64,000 nucleotides of DNA from Solilutibacter tolerans (GCF_900155935.1 NZ_FTLW01000003.1:186001-250000), one strand, 5' to 3'. Positions 8,162-18,876 are shown, counted from the first letter of the stretch. The notes: a model not told the origin generated them from the sequence alone. Made by a program: numbers and translations.

Positions 8162-11100
8162 GGTCGCGTCCCATGCCCAACAATTCACTTACATTCCGCA
8201 ACAGCTCGGTTTCCTGATACGGCTTGCCCAGGTAACGATTGACGCCCAGATCAAAAGCGCGCTGACGATGCTTGTCGCCGGTACGCGATGTGATCATCAC
8301 GATCGGCACCTGGCGCAAGCGTGCACTGCCCTTCATTTCGGTTGCCAACTCGTAGCCATCCATGCGCGGCATTTCGATGTCGAGCAACATGAGGTCTGGG
8401 ACGCGCTCCTCCATCTGCTCCAATGCGTCGATGCCGTCTTTCGCCGTCATCACCTCGAAACCTTGGCGACCCAGCACGCGGCTGGTCACTTTGCGCATCG
8501 TGATCGAGTCATCAACCACCATCACCAAAGGCACGGTGTTGACCTGGACGGGCTCGGCCGACTCTTCATCCTCGACTTGCGGCTGGCTGGCCCAGCGACG
8601 TGCCAACGGCGCGATGTCCAGAATGATGCGGACTTGGCCATCGCCCATGACCGTGGCACCGAACACACCCGGAATAGATGCCATCTGCGGCCCGGTCGGC
8701 TTCACCACGATTTCGCGGTTGCCGAGGATCTGGTCGACGCCAACGGCGACGCGCAACTCGCCCGCGCGCACCAACAGGACAGGTATCTGCAACTGGCCTT
8801 CGGCCTTGGCCGGGGCTTGCCCCAGCAGGACGCCCAAATCGTGGATGAGGTAATTCTCATCACCATATTTGTGGATGTATTCGTTGCCGTTATATAGATC
8901 TCGATCCACACGCGACACACCGCGCACCGATGCCACCGGCACCGCGAAGATGCTTTCGCCAATGCGCACGAACACGGCCTGCGTCACCGCCAAGGTTTGC
9001 GGCAAATGCATCGTGAAACGACTGCCCTGACCGCGTGTGGATGCGATCTCGAGGCTGCCGCCGATCTGACGGACTTCGTTGTTGACCACGTCCATGCCGA
9101 CGCCACGACCAGACAGCTGGCTGACTTCGCTGGAAGTGCTGAAACCCGATTCCAGAATCAGATTGTCGATTTGCGCATCGCTGAGCACAGTGTCCGGATG
9201 AACGATGCCACGTTCTTCGGCACGCCGGCGAATCGCCTCACGATCGAGACCTGCGCCGTCATCCGACACCACCAGCACGACCTCGGAGCCTTCCTGGCGC
9301 ACGTTCAGACGCACTTCGCCGGCTTCCGGCTTGCCTGCACTGCCGCGCGCATCGGATTTTTCGATGCCATGTGCAACCGCGTTGCGCAACAGATGTTCGA
9401 TCGGACCCAGCATGCGATCCAGCACATTGCGATCCAGTTCGCCATGCGCGCCTTCAAGAACGAATTGCGCGGACTTGCCCGCATCGCTCGACGCCTGACG
9501 CACCACGCGACGCAGTCGCGGCAGCACCGATTCCACCGGCACCATTCGCGTGCGCATCAACCCTTCCTGCAACTCCGTACTTACGCGCGACTGTTGCAGC
9601 AAGAGCGTTTCGTACTGGCGGGTCAAATCCTCGAGCGAGCCCTGCAAGCTCGACATGTCGTTCGCCGACTCACCCAGCGCACGCGAAAGCTGCTGCAGCG
9701 TTGAGAAGCGATCGAGCTCCAGCGGATCGAACGTCGGGTTGGTCGTTTCCTGCTCGCGCTGATAGCGCGCGATGATCTGCGCTTCGGTTTCGATGTCGAG
9801 TCGACGCAACTGGTCGCGCAGACGTGTATTCGTCTGCTCCATTTCGGACATCGCGCCGCGGAATGCGCCCAGCTGCTGCTCCAGTCGCGAACGGTAGATC
9901 GCGACTTCACCCGCGTAGTTGACCAAACGATCCAGGAGGTCGGCGCGGATGCGCACCATTTCCTGCGAACCGCGACCACCGGTATCTGCCTGATCTTCCA
10001 CACGCATGAGCGGCGCAGAAAGCTCGGCCAATTCGATTGCCGCCGTTTGCTCGACTGCATGGGCCACAGGCGCTTGCACGTTCTCGCCACGCGCGCGCTG
10101 CATGAGCGATGCCACCAACGCATCGGCCGGATGTATGGCTCGGCGACGAGCGACACGCCCCAGCATCGCATGCAGGCGATCCAGGCTGTTTTCGACCAAC
10201 GGGATGTCGTCAACGGACAACTCAAGGCGGCCTTCGGCCACCGACTCCAGCAGGCTTTCGAGCGAGTGTCCCAGGTCGCCCATCGTCATCAGGCCTGCCA
10301 TGCGCGCACCACCCTTGAGGGTATGCAGGTCACGCTGCAACGCCACGAGCGCCTCACGATTGGCCGGATCGGCACGCAGCTCTGCCGCAAGCCCGTCGCT
10401 GTGATCCAGAAGGTCGTGGCCTTCTTCAATGAAGATGTCGAGCAGGTCTTCGTCCAGGCCGGCAATGCTGAGCGGCTGCGCGGGACCGATCTCGTCATCG
10501 ACATCCAACGCTGCCAACTCTTGCGCCTTGCGCGCCGCCTCGAGCCGTTCGGCCTCAAGACGTAACAAGTCCAGATGCTCTTGACGACGCAACTCGGCCA
10601 GACGTTCGGCTTCGATGCGTTCGGCCTCGAGGCGCTCGGCTTGCGCAGCCTGATGCGACTGCTCAGCCTCCAGCTTCAGGCGCGCTTCTTCGGCGTACTG
10701 CGCTTCCAAGCGCGCGTATTCAGCTGTTTCGTTGGCTTCGATGCGTTCGGCTTCGATGCGTTCGGCTTCGATGCGTTCGGCTTCGATGCGTTCGGCTTCG
10801 ACGCGTTCGGCTTCGATGCGCTGGGCTTCGACACGTTCGGTTTCGACACGTTCGGCTTCGATGCGCTCGGCTTCGACACGTTCGGTTTCGACACGTTCGG
10901 CTTCGATGCGCTCGGCTTCGATGCGCTCGGCTTCGACACGCTCGGCTTCGACGCGCTCGGCTTCGATGCGCTCGGCTTCGACACGCTCGGTTTCGATGCG
11001 TTCGGCTTCGACACGCTCGGCTTCGACACGCTCGGTTTCGATGCGTTGGGTTTCGATGCGTTGGGCTTCGATGCGTTCGGCTTCGACACGTTCGGCTTCG

Positions 11101-14100
11101 ATGCGGTCGGCTTCGACACGCTCGGTTTCGATGCGGTCGGCTTCGACACGCTCGGTTTCGATGCGTTGGGTTTCGATGCGTTGGGCTTCGATGCGTTCGG
11201 CTTCGATGCGTTCGGCTTCGACGCGTTCGGCTTCGACACGTTCGGCTTCGACACGTTCGGCTTCGATGCGTTCGGCTTCTAGATCGTCTTGCAAGGAGGG
11301 CACGACAGGTGCCGCTGCTTCCGGCAAGCCATCGCGCAATGCAATGAACTCCGCAGTCAACTCCGCTTGTCGAGGGACCAGCTGGGGCTGGGCTTGTAGA
11401 CCGGCCACGGTTTCGCGAATCTGATTGGACAGACGCCCAAGCGCGGCAACACCTGCAGCGCCCAACGGAAGATCCGCGGCAACCAGACGCTTCGTCCAGC
11501 CTTCCGCTGGTCCGATCGCGTCGGTGATTTCGGGCACTTCCGCCATCGCAAAAGCGCCATTCATCGTGTGCACGGCGCGCAACAGATCGCGATCAGGCAC
11601 GCGCGTCGCCGCATCTTCATCCGCCAACCAACGGTCCACGGTTTGCAGATGGCCGTCGACTTCAACACCCAGTATCTCGAGCAACACGTCATCCACCAGC
11701 ACGGGTACGCGCTCGACAATGATTTGCGGCGACACTTCAGCCATGGTTTCGACAACCACTGCGTCTGCATCAGCATCGACCACGGCTTCTTCGAAGTGTT
11801 GCGATTGCGGGGCGAGATAAATCGCCTCCTCACCACCCGCCAAGCGTTCAGCCACTGCCTCCATACCCGACAAATCGAGCCCCTTGGCTGGTACGCCTTG
11901 CAGTGCGCCCAACAACGCGGGCAACACACCATGCGCCTGGCCAACCAAGGCCACCACGGCAGGCGACGCCGGACGTGTCTCGTCCAGCACGCGGTTGAGC
12001 ATGTTCTCAACTTTCCAGCTGAACTCACCTAGGGCGCGTGCGCCGACCAGACGGCCACTGCCCTTGAGCGTGTGGAAAACGCGACGGATCGGACGCAGGC
12101 GCTCGATGTCGGTAGGGGATGTCGCCCAGGCCGGAATCAGGGTATTGAGGTTGCCGATCTCTTCTTCGAATTCTTCAAGGAAAATTTCGCGGATCTCGTC
12201 GTCGATTTCCTGGTTGTCCAGATCGAAACCACCATCGGCGACGGACAACGGCACGGCCGCTGCGGCCGACGCCTCAAACGCCTCAACTTCTTCCACTTCT
12301 TCAACGACAACCGACGCCGCGATGTTGGTTTCCTGATCGCTTTCGGCAGGCTGAGCGAACTCAGGCGCAAGCCCAGGCTCGACATCGATCTCAGCCACAT
12401 CGAATTCCACGTCGCGCTCGATCGCAGGCGCATCAACCGGCGCGGAGGAGTCATGCACCAAATGTTCCGCCTGCGGTTGACGCCGCAAGGTATGCGCATC
12501 GTCCAGCAACTGCTGGTAGGCATTCTCGAATTCGTTGTCGAAGAACGGCGTTTCGGTCGGCTCGCTTTCCAGGGGCAATGGCCAGTAGCGCAGGGCTTCC
12601 AGGCTATGACGGGTGATGGCAAGGATCTCGTCGCGGCCACCGCGCTGGTCACGCAAGGCTTCGAGGTAGTACTCGACGCTGGATAGCGCATCCGCGAGGG
12701 TATCGAGCTGCTGCCCGCCGGGAATGCGTTTGCGATCCAGCAATTCGGTCTGGGTATAGCGACGAATGCCGGTGACGTAGTCTGCGACGTTCGACAGCTC
12801 CAGCATCCGCAATGCGCCGCCGACTTCATCCAGCAGGCGCGGGATTTCCTGCAATTGGCTGTGATCCCAGCCAGTTTCGACGAACGCGACGAACCCCTGC
12901 CGCGCATCACCAAAATTGGCGATGGCTTCGCGGGTCAGCGCATCCAGCAACTGATGCGATTCCGACGCGCCCAGACCTTCGGCATCATTTCGTGGCCGGC
13001 TGGCGGCTTCTTCGCCCAAGCGCGCAACCTGGTCGTCCAGCGATGCATCGACGTAGAGCAAGGCGCCTGCTACGTCGAGCAATGCGGGTTCACTCATTGC
13101 GCGACGTCCGTCGGCAATCGCTCCGACCACGTCGCGCTGTTCGGCGACCACGTCACGCGCCAGGCCCAAACCGAGCATGCCGAGCGTATCCGCCACGCGT
13201 CCGAGCGCTTCTGCTTGCGGCTGCAGGGCTTCGGCATCCTGACGACCGGTGCGCAAATGCAAATCCAATGCATCCTTGATGCGCAGGACGTCTTCTTTGA
13301 TCGCCGCGGAAACCGTATCCAGCAAGGCGCGGTTGCGTCCAGTCAGGCTGGCATTGGCGTGGGCAAGTTCTTCTTCATCGGGCGCGATTTGCTGATCAAG
13401 CCCAAAGGTCTCGCGCAAACGCTGCAAGGAAGGATGCCGCGCGGTTTGCGTTGAGACTTGGTAGAGCAAATCGCGCGTGGTCTCCAACAAGGAAGAGGTC
13501 GGTTTCGCGCCCTCGCCCTGGAAAATGCGCTTGGATTCTTCAGCCACGTTGGCGAATGCATCGCGCAGGCCATTCGTGTCGCTGACCGCGCCATCGCGGA
13601 TCGCTGCGGCGAGCTCCGCGCCGACCCAGAAAAGGCGGCGTGCCTCCGAGCCTGCATCGGCGCTGGACAAGCCTTGCAACGCATCGTGGAGGCCAGCCGC
13701 ATCCAGTGCATCGTTTTGTGCCCACCCATCAACAATGGTGGCAAGAGTGTTGACGTGCGCGGCAGCATCACCACCGGATTCACCCTGCGGCAGGCCCGGC
13801 ATCTCGAGATCAAGGTCGGGACTGAACAAGGCCACTTCGCTGACCGGCTTCATGCCGTGGCTGGCACGCAACTCGTTGAGCAACGGCATCAGCACAATCG
13901 GGATGTCGCGATGGCCACCCTGCAAGCGCTCAAGATAGTCCGGCAATTGTACGGCACCACGCATCAGCACCGCGCACGCGTCATCGGTGTTCTCGATGCG
14001 GCCGTCGGCAATTGCCGTGGCGACATCCTGCATTTCGCCCGCGACCATGGCCGGAGCGTAGAGCTCGATCATCTTCAGGCTGCCCTGCACCTGGTGCAGG

Positions 14101-14249
14101 AGCGTGGCGGCAAGGCGCATCCGCGCGGGGTCGGCGGCATCTTCGGCATACGCCTCGATCTCCTGCCTGACCTGCGTCAGCGTGGCATCCAACTCAGGCT
14201 TGATCCAGCCGAGCGTGGCATGTTCGATCGCTTCGCGCAGCACGTTCAT
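8154..14249 (-). CDS. pilL: Hybrid chemotaxis-like histidine kinase PilL (ChpA family)
   Basis: This 2031-residue CheA-type kinase drives the Pil-Chp system for type IV pilus control. Several phosphotransfer (Hpt) modules precede the kinase core: HQVQGS with His52, a module with Asp474 where His is expected (DEVGGA), HTLKGS with His726, HTMNGA with His894 and HTLKGG with His1309. Between the last two, residues 992-1171 are 36 pentapeptides of the A/T-E/Q/D-R-I/V-E type, predicting a long charged helix. After about residue 1400 come the dimerisation helix, the ATPase (N box [24 protein letters not shown]), a CheW domain and a C-terminal receiver at about 1908-2024 with an LLDIEMP phospho-site. 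Length is in the family range, though these proteins vary widely. Confidence 0.96.
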   Translation of the reverse strand: MNVLREAIEHATLGWIKPELDATLTQVRQEIEAYAEDAADPARMRLAATLLHQVQGSLKMIELYAPAMVAGEMQDVATAIADGRIENTDDACAVLMRGAVQLPDYLERLQGGHRDIPIVLMPLLNELRASHGMKPVSEVALFSPDLDLEMPGLPQGESGGDAAAHVNTLATIVDGWAQNDALDAAGLHDALQGLSSADAGSEARRLFWVGAELAAAIRDGAVSDTNGLRDAFANVAEESKRIFQGEGAKPTSSLLETTRDLLYQVSTQTARHPSLQRLRETFGLDQQIAPDEEELAHANASLTGRNRALLDTVSAAIKEDVLRIKDALDLHLRTGRQDAEALQPQAEALGRVADTLGMLGLGLARDVVAEQRDVVGAIADGRRAMSEPALLDVAGALLYVDASLDDQVARLGEEAASRPRNDAEGLGASESHQLLDALTREAIANFGDARQGFVAFVETGWDHSQLQEIPRLLDEVGGALRMLELSNVADYVTGIRRYTQTELLDRKRIPGGQQLDTLADALSSVEYYLEALRDQRGGRDEILAITRHSLEALRYWPLPLESEPTETPFFDNEFENAYQQLLDDAHTLRRQPQAEHLVHDSSAPVDAPAIERDVEFDVAEIDVEPGLAPEFAQPAESDQETNIAASVVVEEVEEVEAFEASAAAAVPLSVADGGFDLDNQEIDDEIREIFLEEFEEEIGNLNTLIPAWATSPTDIERLRPIRRVFHTLKGSGRLVGARALGEFSWKVENMLNRVLDETRPASPAVVALVGQAHGVLPALLGALQGVPAKGLDLSGMEAVAERLAGGEEAIYLAPQSQHFEEAVVDADADAVVVETMAEVSPQIIVERVPVLVDDVLLEILGVEVDGHLQTVDRWLADEDAATRVPDRDLLRAVHTMNGAFAMAEVPEITDAIGPAEGWTKRLVAADLPLGAAGVAALGRLSNQIRETVAGLQAQPQLVPRQAELTAEFIALRDGLPEAAAPVVPSLQDDLEAERIEAERVEAERVEAERVEAERIEAERIEAQRIETQRIETERVEADRIETERVEADRIEAERVEAERIEAQRIETQRIETERVEAERVEAERIETERVEAERIEAERVEAERVEAERIEAERIEAERVETERVEAERIEAERVETERVEAQRIEAERVEAERIEAERIEAERIEAERIEANETAEYARLEAQYAEEARLKLEAEQSHQAAQAERLEAERIEAERLAELRRQEHLDLLRLEAERLEAARKAQELAALDVDDEIGPAQPLSIAGLDEDLLDIFIEEGHDLLDHSDGLAAELRADPANREALVALQRDLHTLKGGARMAGLMTMGDLGHSLESLLESVAEGRLELSVDDIPLVENSLDRLHAMLGRVARRRAIHPADALVASLMQRARGENVQAPVAHAVEQTAAIELAELSAPLMRVEDQADTGGRGSQEMVRIRADLLDRLVNYAGEVAIYRSRLEQQLGAFRGAMSEMEQTNTRLRDQLRRLDIETEAQIIARYQREQETTNPTFDPLELDRFSTLQQLSRALGESANDMSSLQGSLEDLTRQYETLLLQQSRVSTELQEGLMRTRMVPVESVLPRLRRVVRQASSDAGKSAQFVLEGAHGELDRNVLDRMLGPIEHLLRNAVAHGIEKSDARGSAGKPEAGEVRLNVRQEGSEVVLVVSDDGAGLDREAIRRRAEERGIVHPDTVLSDAQIDNLILESGFSTSSEVSQLSGRGVGMDVVNNEVRQIGGSLEIASTRGQGSRFTMHLPQTLAVTQAVFVRIGESIFAVPVASVRGVSRVDRDLYNGNEYIHKYGDENYLIHDLGVLLGQAPAKAEGQLQIPVLLVRAGELRVAVGVDQILGNREIVVKPTGPQMASIPGVFGATVMGDGQVRIILDIAPLARRWASQPQVEDEESAEPVQVNTVPLVMVVDDSITMRKVTSRVLGRQGFEVMTAKDGIDALEQMEERVPDLMLLDIEMPRMDGYELATEMKGSARLRQVPIVMITSRTGDKHRQRAFDLGVNRYLGKPYQETELLRNVSELLGMGRDHG
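10737..11276 (-). repeat. Tandem 15-bp repeat, 36 units, in-frame within pilL
   Basis: Thirty-six consecutive 15-bp units encode A/T-E/Q/D-R-I/V-E pentapeptides with no interruption. On the plus strand the core unit reads GCTTCGATGCGTTCG, with variation mostly at three positions (ATG or ACG/ACA, T or C, Q/D/T codons). Because 15 is a multiple of three, gain or loss of units keeps the pilL frame. Units 6-9 and 14-17 encode the same four-pentapeptide string, and units 25-27 repeat as 28-30, both signs of slippage or unequal exchange. The repeat contains no stop codon in several frames, which produces long meaningless open frames on both strands. Confidence 0.97.
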
Positions 14250-14311
14250 GGCTGGCGCCTCTCGAACAGGTTGGAACTGACGACAGTCATCTCGGTCGCG
14301 GTCCTATCGGC

Positions 14312-16327
14312 TCAGGCCGGCAACTTGAAGTCGGCCACGGAACGACGCAGGTTGGTCGCCAATTGGGCCAAGTTGCCAATGGAGCTGGCAGTCTGGCTGG
14401 CGCCTTGCGAAGTCTGCGAGGTGATCGACTGGATCGTCGTCATCGTCTCGGAGATGTCGGATGCGGCTTCGGATTGCTGCTCGGCCGATTTCGAGATGTT
14501 GTGAATCAACTCGGCGAGGTCGTTCGACACGCGTTCAATCTCACCCAGCGCCGTACCGGCGTCCTCGGCGAGGCGCGCACCCTGCACCACTTCGGTGGTC
14601 GTCTCTTCCATCGAACTGACCGCTTCGTTGGTATCGGACTGAATCGTCGACACCAGGCCTTCGATTCGTTTGGTTGCATTCGATGCGCGTTCTGCGAGTC
14701 GCTGCACTTCGTCGGCCACCACCGCGAAGCCGCGGCCCGCCTCACCGGCCGATGCCGCCTGAATCGAGGCGTTCAAGGCCAGGATGTTCGTCTGTTCCGA
14801 GATGTCGTTAATCAGTTCCACGATCGCGCCGATCTCTTGCGAGGATTCACCCAGGCGCTTGATTCGCTTCGAGGTTTCCTGGATCTGGTCGCGGATGTTG
14901 TCCATGCCGCGGATCGTCTGGCGCACCACGTCCGCACCGCTGGTGGCGATTTCCACCGAGCGCTGCGCCACTTCCGCCGACTTCGCGGAGTTGCGCGACA
15001 CGTGACGGATAGAGCCTGCGATGTCATTGATGCGGTTGGTGGCCGAGCCAATTTCCGTCGCCTGGTGCTCTGCGGCTTCCGCCAGGTGCATCGCAGTCGC
15101 CTGTGTTTCCTGCGCCGAGGACGAGACTTGCACCGAGGTCTCGTTGATCGTACCCACCAGGCTACGCAGCTGTTCGATGGCGAAGTTGATCGAGTCCGCG
15201 ATGGCGCCGGTCATGTCCTCGGTCACCGTCGCCTTCACGGTCAAGTCACCTTCTGCGAGCGAACCCATTTCGTCCAGCAAGCGCATGATCGCCTCCTGGT
15301 TTCGATTGTTGAGCTCTTCGACCGAGTTACGACGATTGGCCTGCGCGCGGTACAAGCTCCACAACAAGCCGGCGATGGCGGCCAGCGCCACCAGACCCGA
15401 GATGATCGACACCCAGATGTTGCCGATCAGGCTGGTGTCTTTCAGCGAACCGGCCGAGGTGAACGCGCTGAACAGAGTCTTCGAATCGTCCAGCAGCTTG
15501 TCCGAACTAGCGATGATCTTGCTGGATGCCGCCTGCGCCTGGAACAGATTCTGCGAACCGCCGAGGATCGCGTCCAGATCCTTCTTCATACCGGTCCAGA
15601 TCTCGCTCGACTTGTTCAGCGAGGCGATCGCGGCACCGTTGGTCACGCGCTGAGCGTTGGTGCCGCCCTCACGAAGGTCCTTCAAGACCTGCTCGAACAC
15701 CGTGGCGTCCTGACGCAGACCCTGGCCTGCGAGCGGCGCGGTGGCTCCGCCTGCCTGCATTTCCGCGATGCGGCGTGCCATTTGCGCGGCAAGGATCGAT
15801 TCGCGCATGGCGATGTATTGCTGGGTCGACGGCGCACCGGCCGTCGACATCGCACGCACCATTTCATCGAGATTGGCCTGCAGGGCCGGCACCGCTGCGG
15901 TGAAACGGTTGGCGTTGCCACCCAAGCCCGATACCGCGGCTTCGCTGCCGATGATCTGCTGAGCGTTCTGAGACAGCGGCGTCCACGTCGCTTTGATAGT
16001 GCGAATCGGCGCGGCCACCGAGATGTCGCTGCCGTAGTCGTCATCCACCAGCGCGATGTTCTTGTCGATCTGTTCCTTGGTGGCCTTGAACGACTTGAAG
16101 GCATCCAGATCGCCACCGGTGGCTGCCTGCGCCTGGCTGGCCAACTGCTGCGACAACACCTGCAGGTCCGCGACGGCCGTACTGGCACTACCCAGGCGCG
16201 TGGCTCGCCACACCGACAAGGCGGTATTGGCGGCGAACACCAGGATGGCAATCGCCAGAAGGGTCAACCAGAAATTGGTGCCGGCTTCGCGGGCCTTGCC
16301 GACGACCGAATTGTTGACAGTGCTCAT
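14312..16327 (-). CDS. pilJ: Type IV pilus methyl-accepting chemotaxis protein PilJ
   Basis: The 671-residue receptor has a first membrane segment near residues 18-38, a large periplasmic helical sensor (about 40-300), a second membrane segment at about 302-326, a HAMP stretch, and a signalling domain from about 390 to the end. The hairpin tip near residue 520 has [22 protein letters not shown], close to the chemoreceptor consensus; Gln and Ser replace the usual Glu and Arg, as I recall for PilJ elsewhere. PilJ senses surface contact or pilus state and feeds PilI and PilL. It lies 64 bases after pilI and 62 before pilL. No pilK methyltransferase gene lies between pilJ and pilL, unlike P. aeruginosa. 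Confidence 0.95.
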   Translation of the reverse strand: MSTVNNSVVGKAREAGTNFWLTLLAIAILVFAANTALSVWRATRLGSASTAVADLQVLSQQLASQAQAATGGDLDAFKSFKATKEQIDKNIALVDDDYGSDISVAAPIRTIKATWTPLSQNAQQIIGSEAAVSGLGGNANRFTAAVPALQANLDEMVRAMSTAGAPSTQQYIAMRESILAAQMARRIAEMQAGGATAPLAGQGLRQDATVFEQVLKDLREGGTNAQRVTNGAAIASLNKSSEIWTGMKKDLDAILGGSQNLFQAQAASSKIIASSDKLLDDSKTLFSAFTSAGSLKDTSLIGNIWVSIISGLVALAAIAGLLWSLYRAQANRRNSVEELNNRNQEAIMRLLDEMGSLAEGDLTVKATVTEDMTGAIADSINFAIEQLRSLVGTINETSVQVSSSAQETQATAMHLAEAAEHQATEIGSATNRINDIAGSIRHVSRNSAKSAEVAQRSVEIATSGADVVRQTIRGMDNIRDQIQETSKRIKRLGESSQEIGAIVELINDISEQTNILALNASIQAASAGEAGRGFAVVADEVQRLAERASNATKRIEGLVSTIQSDTNEAVSSMEETTTEVVQGARLAEDAGTALGEIERVSNDLAELIHNISKSAEQQSEAASDISETMTTIQSITSQTSQGASQTASSIGNLAQLATNLRRSVADFKLPA

Positions 16328-16355
16328 TGCTAGAACCTCAGGTTTTCAGCAGTAC

Positions 16356-16371
16356 CGGCGCTTTCACGCCG
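16356..16371 (-). other. Short hairpin between pilI and pilJ
   Basis: A five-base-pair stem CGGCG/CGCCG around a six-base loop sits in the 66-base pilI-pilJ gap. No U-run follows in the transcribed direction, so it is not an intrinsic terminator; it might stabilise mRNA ends or reduce read-through slightly. The stem is short and may be chance. Confidence 0.3.
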
Positions 16372-16391
16372 ACGATGGGTTGAATGGCCGC

Positions 16392-16925
16392 TTACGTGGC
16401 CACGTTACGAAATTCGGGGGTACGGGACAGGCGCTCAAGGCTAAAGACCGACCACACCCGGTCTTCCAGGGCGTAGGCACGGTCGATGAAGTGGGCGTAT
16501 CGACCACTCGCCTCGACCTCGGCGCGCGCATCATCATCGAAGCTGCGCTGCCCGTAGAGCTCGTCGATCAGGATGGCGACATCACCACCCTGCTGCCGCA
16601 TCACCAACATGCGTTGGCGCTCCTGCGGCACGCTGCGCTTGCCTTCAAGGAACAGCTTGAGGTCGGCGACCGGCAAAAGATTGCCGCGGATGTTGGCAAG
16701 CCCAAGCAGCCACGGCTGCGCGCCCGGGATCGGGGTCAGGCCGGGCACGCCGAGGATTTCGACGACCTCATCGAAGGACGACACCAGGTCGTTCTGGCCG
16801 ATGCGATAGGCCAGCCCACGCCAGCCTTCGCGACCACCCGCCTGCAACGGACTGCCCGGCACGTGCGCAAGGCTGCGCTGCTCGTAATCGTGCAGCAGTG
16901 CGAGGGCGGTGCGACCGGAAGCCAT
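16392..16925 (-). CDS. pilI: CheW-like coupling protein PilI
   Basis: The 177-residue protein is a CheW domain spanning about residues 35-175. The region LLGLANIRGNLLPVADL near 72-88 is the classical CheW core. PilI should couple PilJ receptors to the PilL kinase at the cytoplasmic membrane. The ATG lies two bases after the pilH stop, so translation is probably coupled. It is the main CheW of the system; the ChpC-like protein at the other end of the cluster is the second. Confidence 0.94.
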   Translation of the reverse strand: MASGRTALALLHDYEQRSLAHVPGSPLQAGGREGWRGLAYRIGQNDLVSSFDEVVEILGVPGLTPIPGAQPWLLGLANIRGNLLPVADLKLFLEGKRSVPQERQRMLVMRQQGGDVAILIDELYGQRSFDDDARAEVEASGRYAHFIDRAYALEDRVWSVFSLERLSRTPEFRNVAT

Positions 16926-16927
16926 CG

Positions 16928-17293
16928 TCAGGCTCCCAATGCCGCATTGATGCGGGCGATGAGGTCAGCCTCTTGCGGTGGCTTGACCACATAGTCACGC
17001 GCGCCTTGACGCATGCCCCAGGCCTTGTCGGTGTCCATGCCCTTGGTGCTCACGATCAATACCGGGATGTGCTTGGTGGCTTCGTCGCGTGTGATCGCGC
17101 GGGTCGCCTGGAAGCCGTTCATGCCCGGCAGTACCACGTCCATCAGGACCAGGTCCGGACGTTCGCGCTTGCAAACGTCGATGCCGTCTTCGGCGCTGAC
17201 CGAGGCCGTGACCTCGTGGCCATTCTTTTCCAGCAATTGCGTGAGGACAGCCGCTTCCGTCGGCGAATCCTCGATCAACAATATGTGTGCCAT
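16928..17293 (-). CDS. pilH: Single-domain response regulator PilH
   Basis: The 121-residue CheY-like receiver has acidic residues at 8-9, the phospho-accepting Asp52 (in LMDVVLP) and Lys104 (in VVKPP), so it should be phosphorylated. In P. aeruginosa PilH opposes PilG, linked to pilus retraction and signal damping. The position after pilG and before pilI matches the standard order. It sits 15 bases downstream of the pilG stop. The assignment to PilH rather than a second PilG rests on gene order and on the NGFQATRAI stretch after the phospho-site. Confidence 0.93.
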   Translation of the reverse strand: MAHILLIEDSPTEAAVLTQLLEKNGHEVTASVSAEDGIDVCKRERPDLVLMDVVLPGMNGFQATRAITRDEATKHIPVLIVSTKGMDTDKAWGMRQGARDYVVKPPQEADLIARINAALGA

Positions 17294-17308
17294 GCCCTTC
17301 TCCCCTGA

Positions 17309-17704
17309 TCAGGCGGTGACGTAAGTGCGGATCGCGTCCAGCAGTTCCTCGCGTGTAAACGGCTTGGTGAGGTACTGCTCGGAGCCGACAATGCGGCCCC
17401 GCGCCTTGTCGAATAGCCCGTCCTTGGACGAGAGCATGATGACCGGCGTGGTCTTGAATACTTGGTTGTTTTTGATGAGCGCGCACGTCTGGTAGCCATC
17501 CAGGCGCGGCATCATGATGTCGACGAAGATGATGTTCGGATGCTGGTCCGCGATCTTGGCCAGCGCCTCGAATCCATCATTCGCCGTCACGACTTCGCAG
17601 CCCTCGCGCTTGAGCAAGGTCTCAGCCGTGCGACGGATCGTCTTGGAGTCATCGATCACCATCACCTTGAGTCCCTCAAGGCCGGCGGTGTTTCCTTCTT
17701 GCAT
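17309..17704 (-). CDS. pilG: Single-domain response regulator PilG
   Basis: The 131-residue CheY-like receiver has Asp18-Asp19, phospho-accepting Asp62 (in VDIMMP) and Lys114 (in LTKPF). PilG is the response regulator that promotes pilus extension and, in P. aeruginosa, raises cAMP. It is the first gene of the seven-gene minus-strand Pil-Chp run. The ATG is preceded by AGGGG about eight bases upstream. A perfect CG-rich palindrome lies 21 bases upstream in the shared region with divergent gshB and could be an operator. Confidence 0.94.
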   Translation of the reverse strand: MQEGNTAGLEGLKVMVIDDSKTIRRTAETLLKREGCEVVTANDGFEALAKIADQHPNIIFVDIMMPRLDGYQTCALIKNNQVFKTTPVIMLSSKDGLFDKARGRIVGSEQYLTKPFTREELLDAIRTYVTA

Positions 17705-17901
17705 CCAACAAACCCCTGTTTTTACCGCGCACGCGCGGCCCCGAACCTAGGAATCTTTCATTCCCTGCCGGGCATGTCAAGCAGATGTGATCTCGTGCCC
17801 GCACTTCTGTGCGTTGCATCTGATTCCGCAGCTGAACGGTATCGGGGTACAAGTGCACTGATAACATCGCGAACAACAGATTTTCACCAGCAGGCCGACC
17901 C
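17705..17901. promoter_or_regulatory. Divergent pilG / gshB intergenic region
   Basis: These 197 bases separate the divergent pilG and gshB starts and must carry promoters for both operons. I see the palindrome CCGCGC-AC-GCGCGG at 17725-17738 near the pilG end, but no strong -35/-10 pair on either strand. For gshB, TTGCAT with a 17-base gap to CGGTAT is the best sigma-70-like match and it is weak. Confidence 0.5.
17725..17738. promoter_or_regulatory. CG-rich palindrome upstream of pilG
   Basis: CCGCGC and GCGCGG flank a two-base centre. A two-base loop is too tight for a good RNA hairpin, so a protein-binding operator is the more likely reading, but chance is possible in GC-rich DNA. It lies between the pilG ribosome-binding site and the rest of the divergent region. 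Confidence 0.35.
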
Positions 17902-18876
17902 ATGCAGCTCGACATCGTGGTGGTCATGGATCCCATCAGCGGGATCAAGACTGCCAAGGACACTTCTTTCGCGATGCTGCTGGAAGGCCAGCGACGTGGC
18001 CATCGACTGCATTACGTGCGCCCCGGCGGGCTTTATCTGCGTGATGGCCAGGCTTTTGCGATGTCGGCGCCGCTGCAAGTACGCGACAACACAAGCGACT
18101 GGTTCAGCTTGGGCGACTTCAGCGAATTGCCGCTAGGCCCCGGGCAGGCCGTCCTGATGCGCACCGACCCCCCCGTCGATGCCAACTACCTGCACGACAC
18201 CCAGCTACTGGATTTCGCCCGCCGCCAAGGCGCTTTGATCGTCAATGACCCCCGTGGCTTGCGCGATTTCAACGAGAAACTGGCCGCGCTCGAGTTTCCT
18301 GAATGCTGCCCGCCGACCTTGGTCAGTCGAGATGCCAAGGCCCTCAAGGCCTTCGTCACTGAACACGGGCAAGCCGTGCTCAAACCATTGGACGGGATGG
18401 GCGGGCGCTCGATCTTCCGGGTCGCCGCCGGGGAGCCGAACGTCAACGTCATCCTGGAAACCCTGACCGAAGGCGGCAAGCACCTGGCGATGGCGCAGCG
18501 CTACCTGCCCGAGATCAAGGCCGGCGACAAGCGTGTCTTGCTGGTCGATGGTGTGCCGGTCGACTACGCCCTGGCCCGCATTCCGCAGGGTGACGAGTTC
18601 CGCGGCAACCTGGCCGCTGGCGGTCGCGGCGAAGGCCAGCCGCTGTCTGATCGCGACCGCTGGATCGCCGCGCAGGTCGGCCCCGAGATGAAACGCCGCG
18701 GCATGTTGTTCGTAGGCCTCGACATCATTGGCGACTGGATGACCGAGCTCAACGTGACCAGCCCCACCGGCACGCGCGAGCTGGACAAGCAATTCGGCCT
18801 CAACATCGCCGGCCTGCTGTTTGATGCCATCGAATCGCGGATCCACACAGGAAACGCACAAGCCAAGGACGCATGA
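17902..18876 (+). CDS. gshB: Glutathione synthetase
   Basis: The 324-residue ATP-grasp enzyme joins gamma-glutamylcysteine and glycine to make glutathione. The N-terminal VVMDPISGI, the LRTDPP-like MRTDPPVD near residue 90, KPLDGMGGRSIFR near 155 and the C-terminal NVTSPTGTREL near 290 are family signatures, and length matches E. coli GshB. It is divergent from pilG. The last four bases overlap the next start as ATGA, so it is co-translated with the TonB-like gene. The gshB-pilG neighbourhood is shared with Pseudomonas. Confidence 0.97.
   Translation: MQLDIVVVMDPISGIKTAKDTSFAMLLEGQRRGHRLHYVRPGGLYLRDGQAFAMSAPLQVRDNTSDWFSLGDFSELPLGPGQAVLMRTDPPVDANYLHDTQLLDFARRQGALIVNDPRGLRDFNEKLAALEFPECCPPTLVSRDAKALKAFVTEHGQAVLKPLDGMGGRSIFRVAAGEPNVNVILETLTEGGKHLAMAQRYLPEIKAGDKRVLLVDGVPVDYALARIPQGDEFRGNLAAGGRGEGQPLSDRDRWIAAQVGPEMKRRGMLFVGLDIIGDWMTELNVTSPTGTRELDKQFGLNIAGLLFDAIESRIHTGNAQAKDA

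Noticed and set aside
10737-11276. CRISPR-like array
   Set aside because: Units are 15 bp with no spacers and lie within a coding frame.
10575-11424. Long plus-strand open frames rich in GFDAFGFD or SMRSAS repeats opposite pilL
   Set aside because: They arise because the 15-bp repeat has no stop codon in several frames. The minus-strand PilL reading explains the DNA fully.
14363-16333. 656-codon open frame on the plus strand opposite pilJ
   Set aside because: It is the mirror of pilJ with its codon bias; the product is rich in Arg, His and Gly and lacks any recognisable domain, and pilJ is certain.
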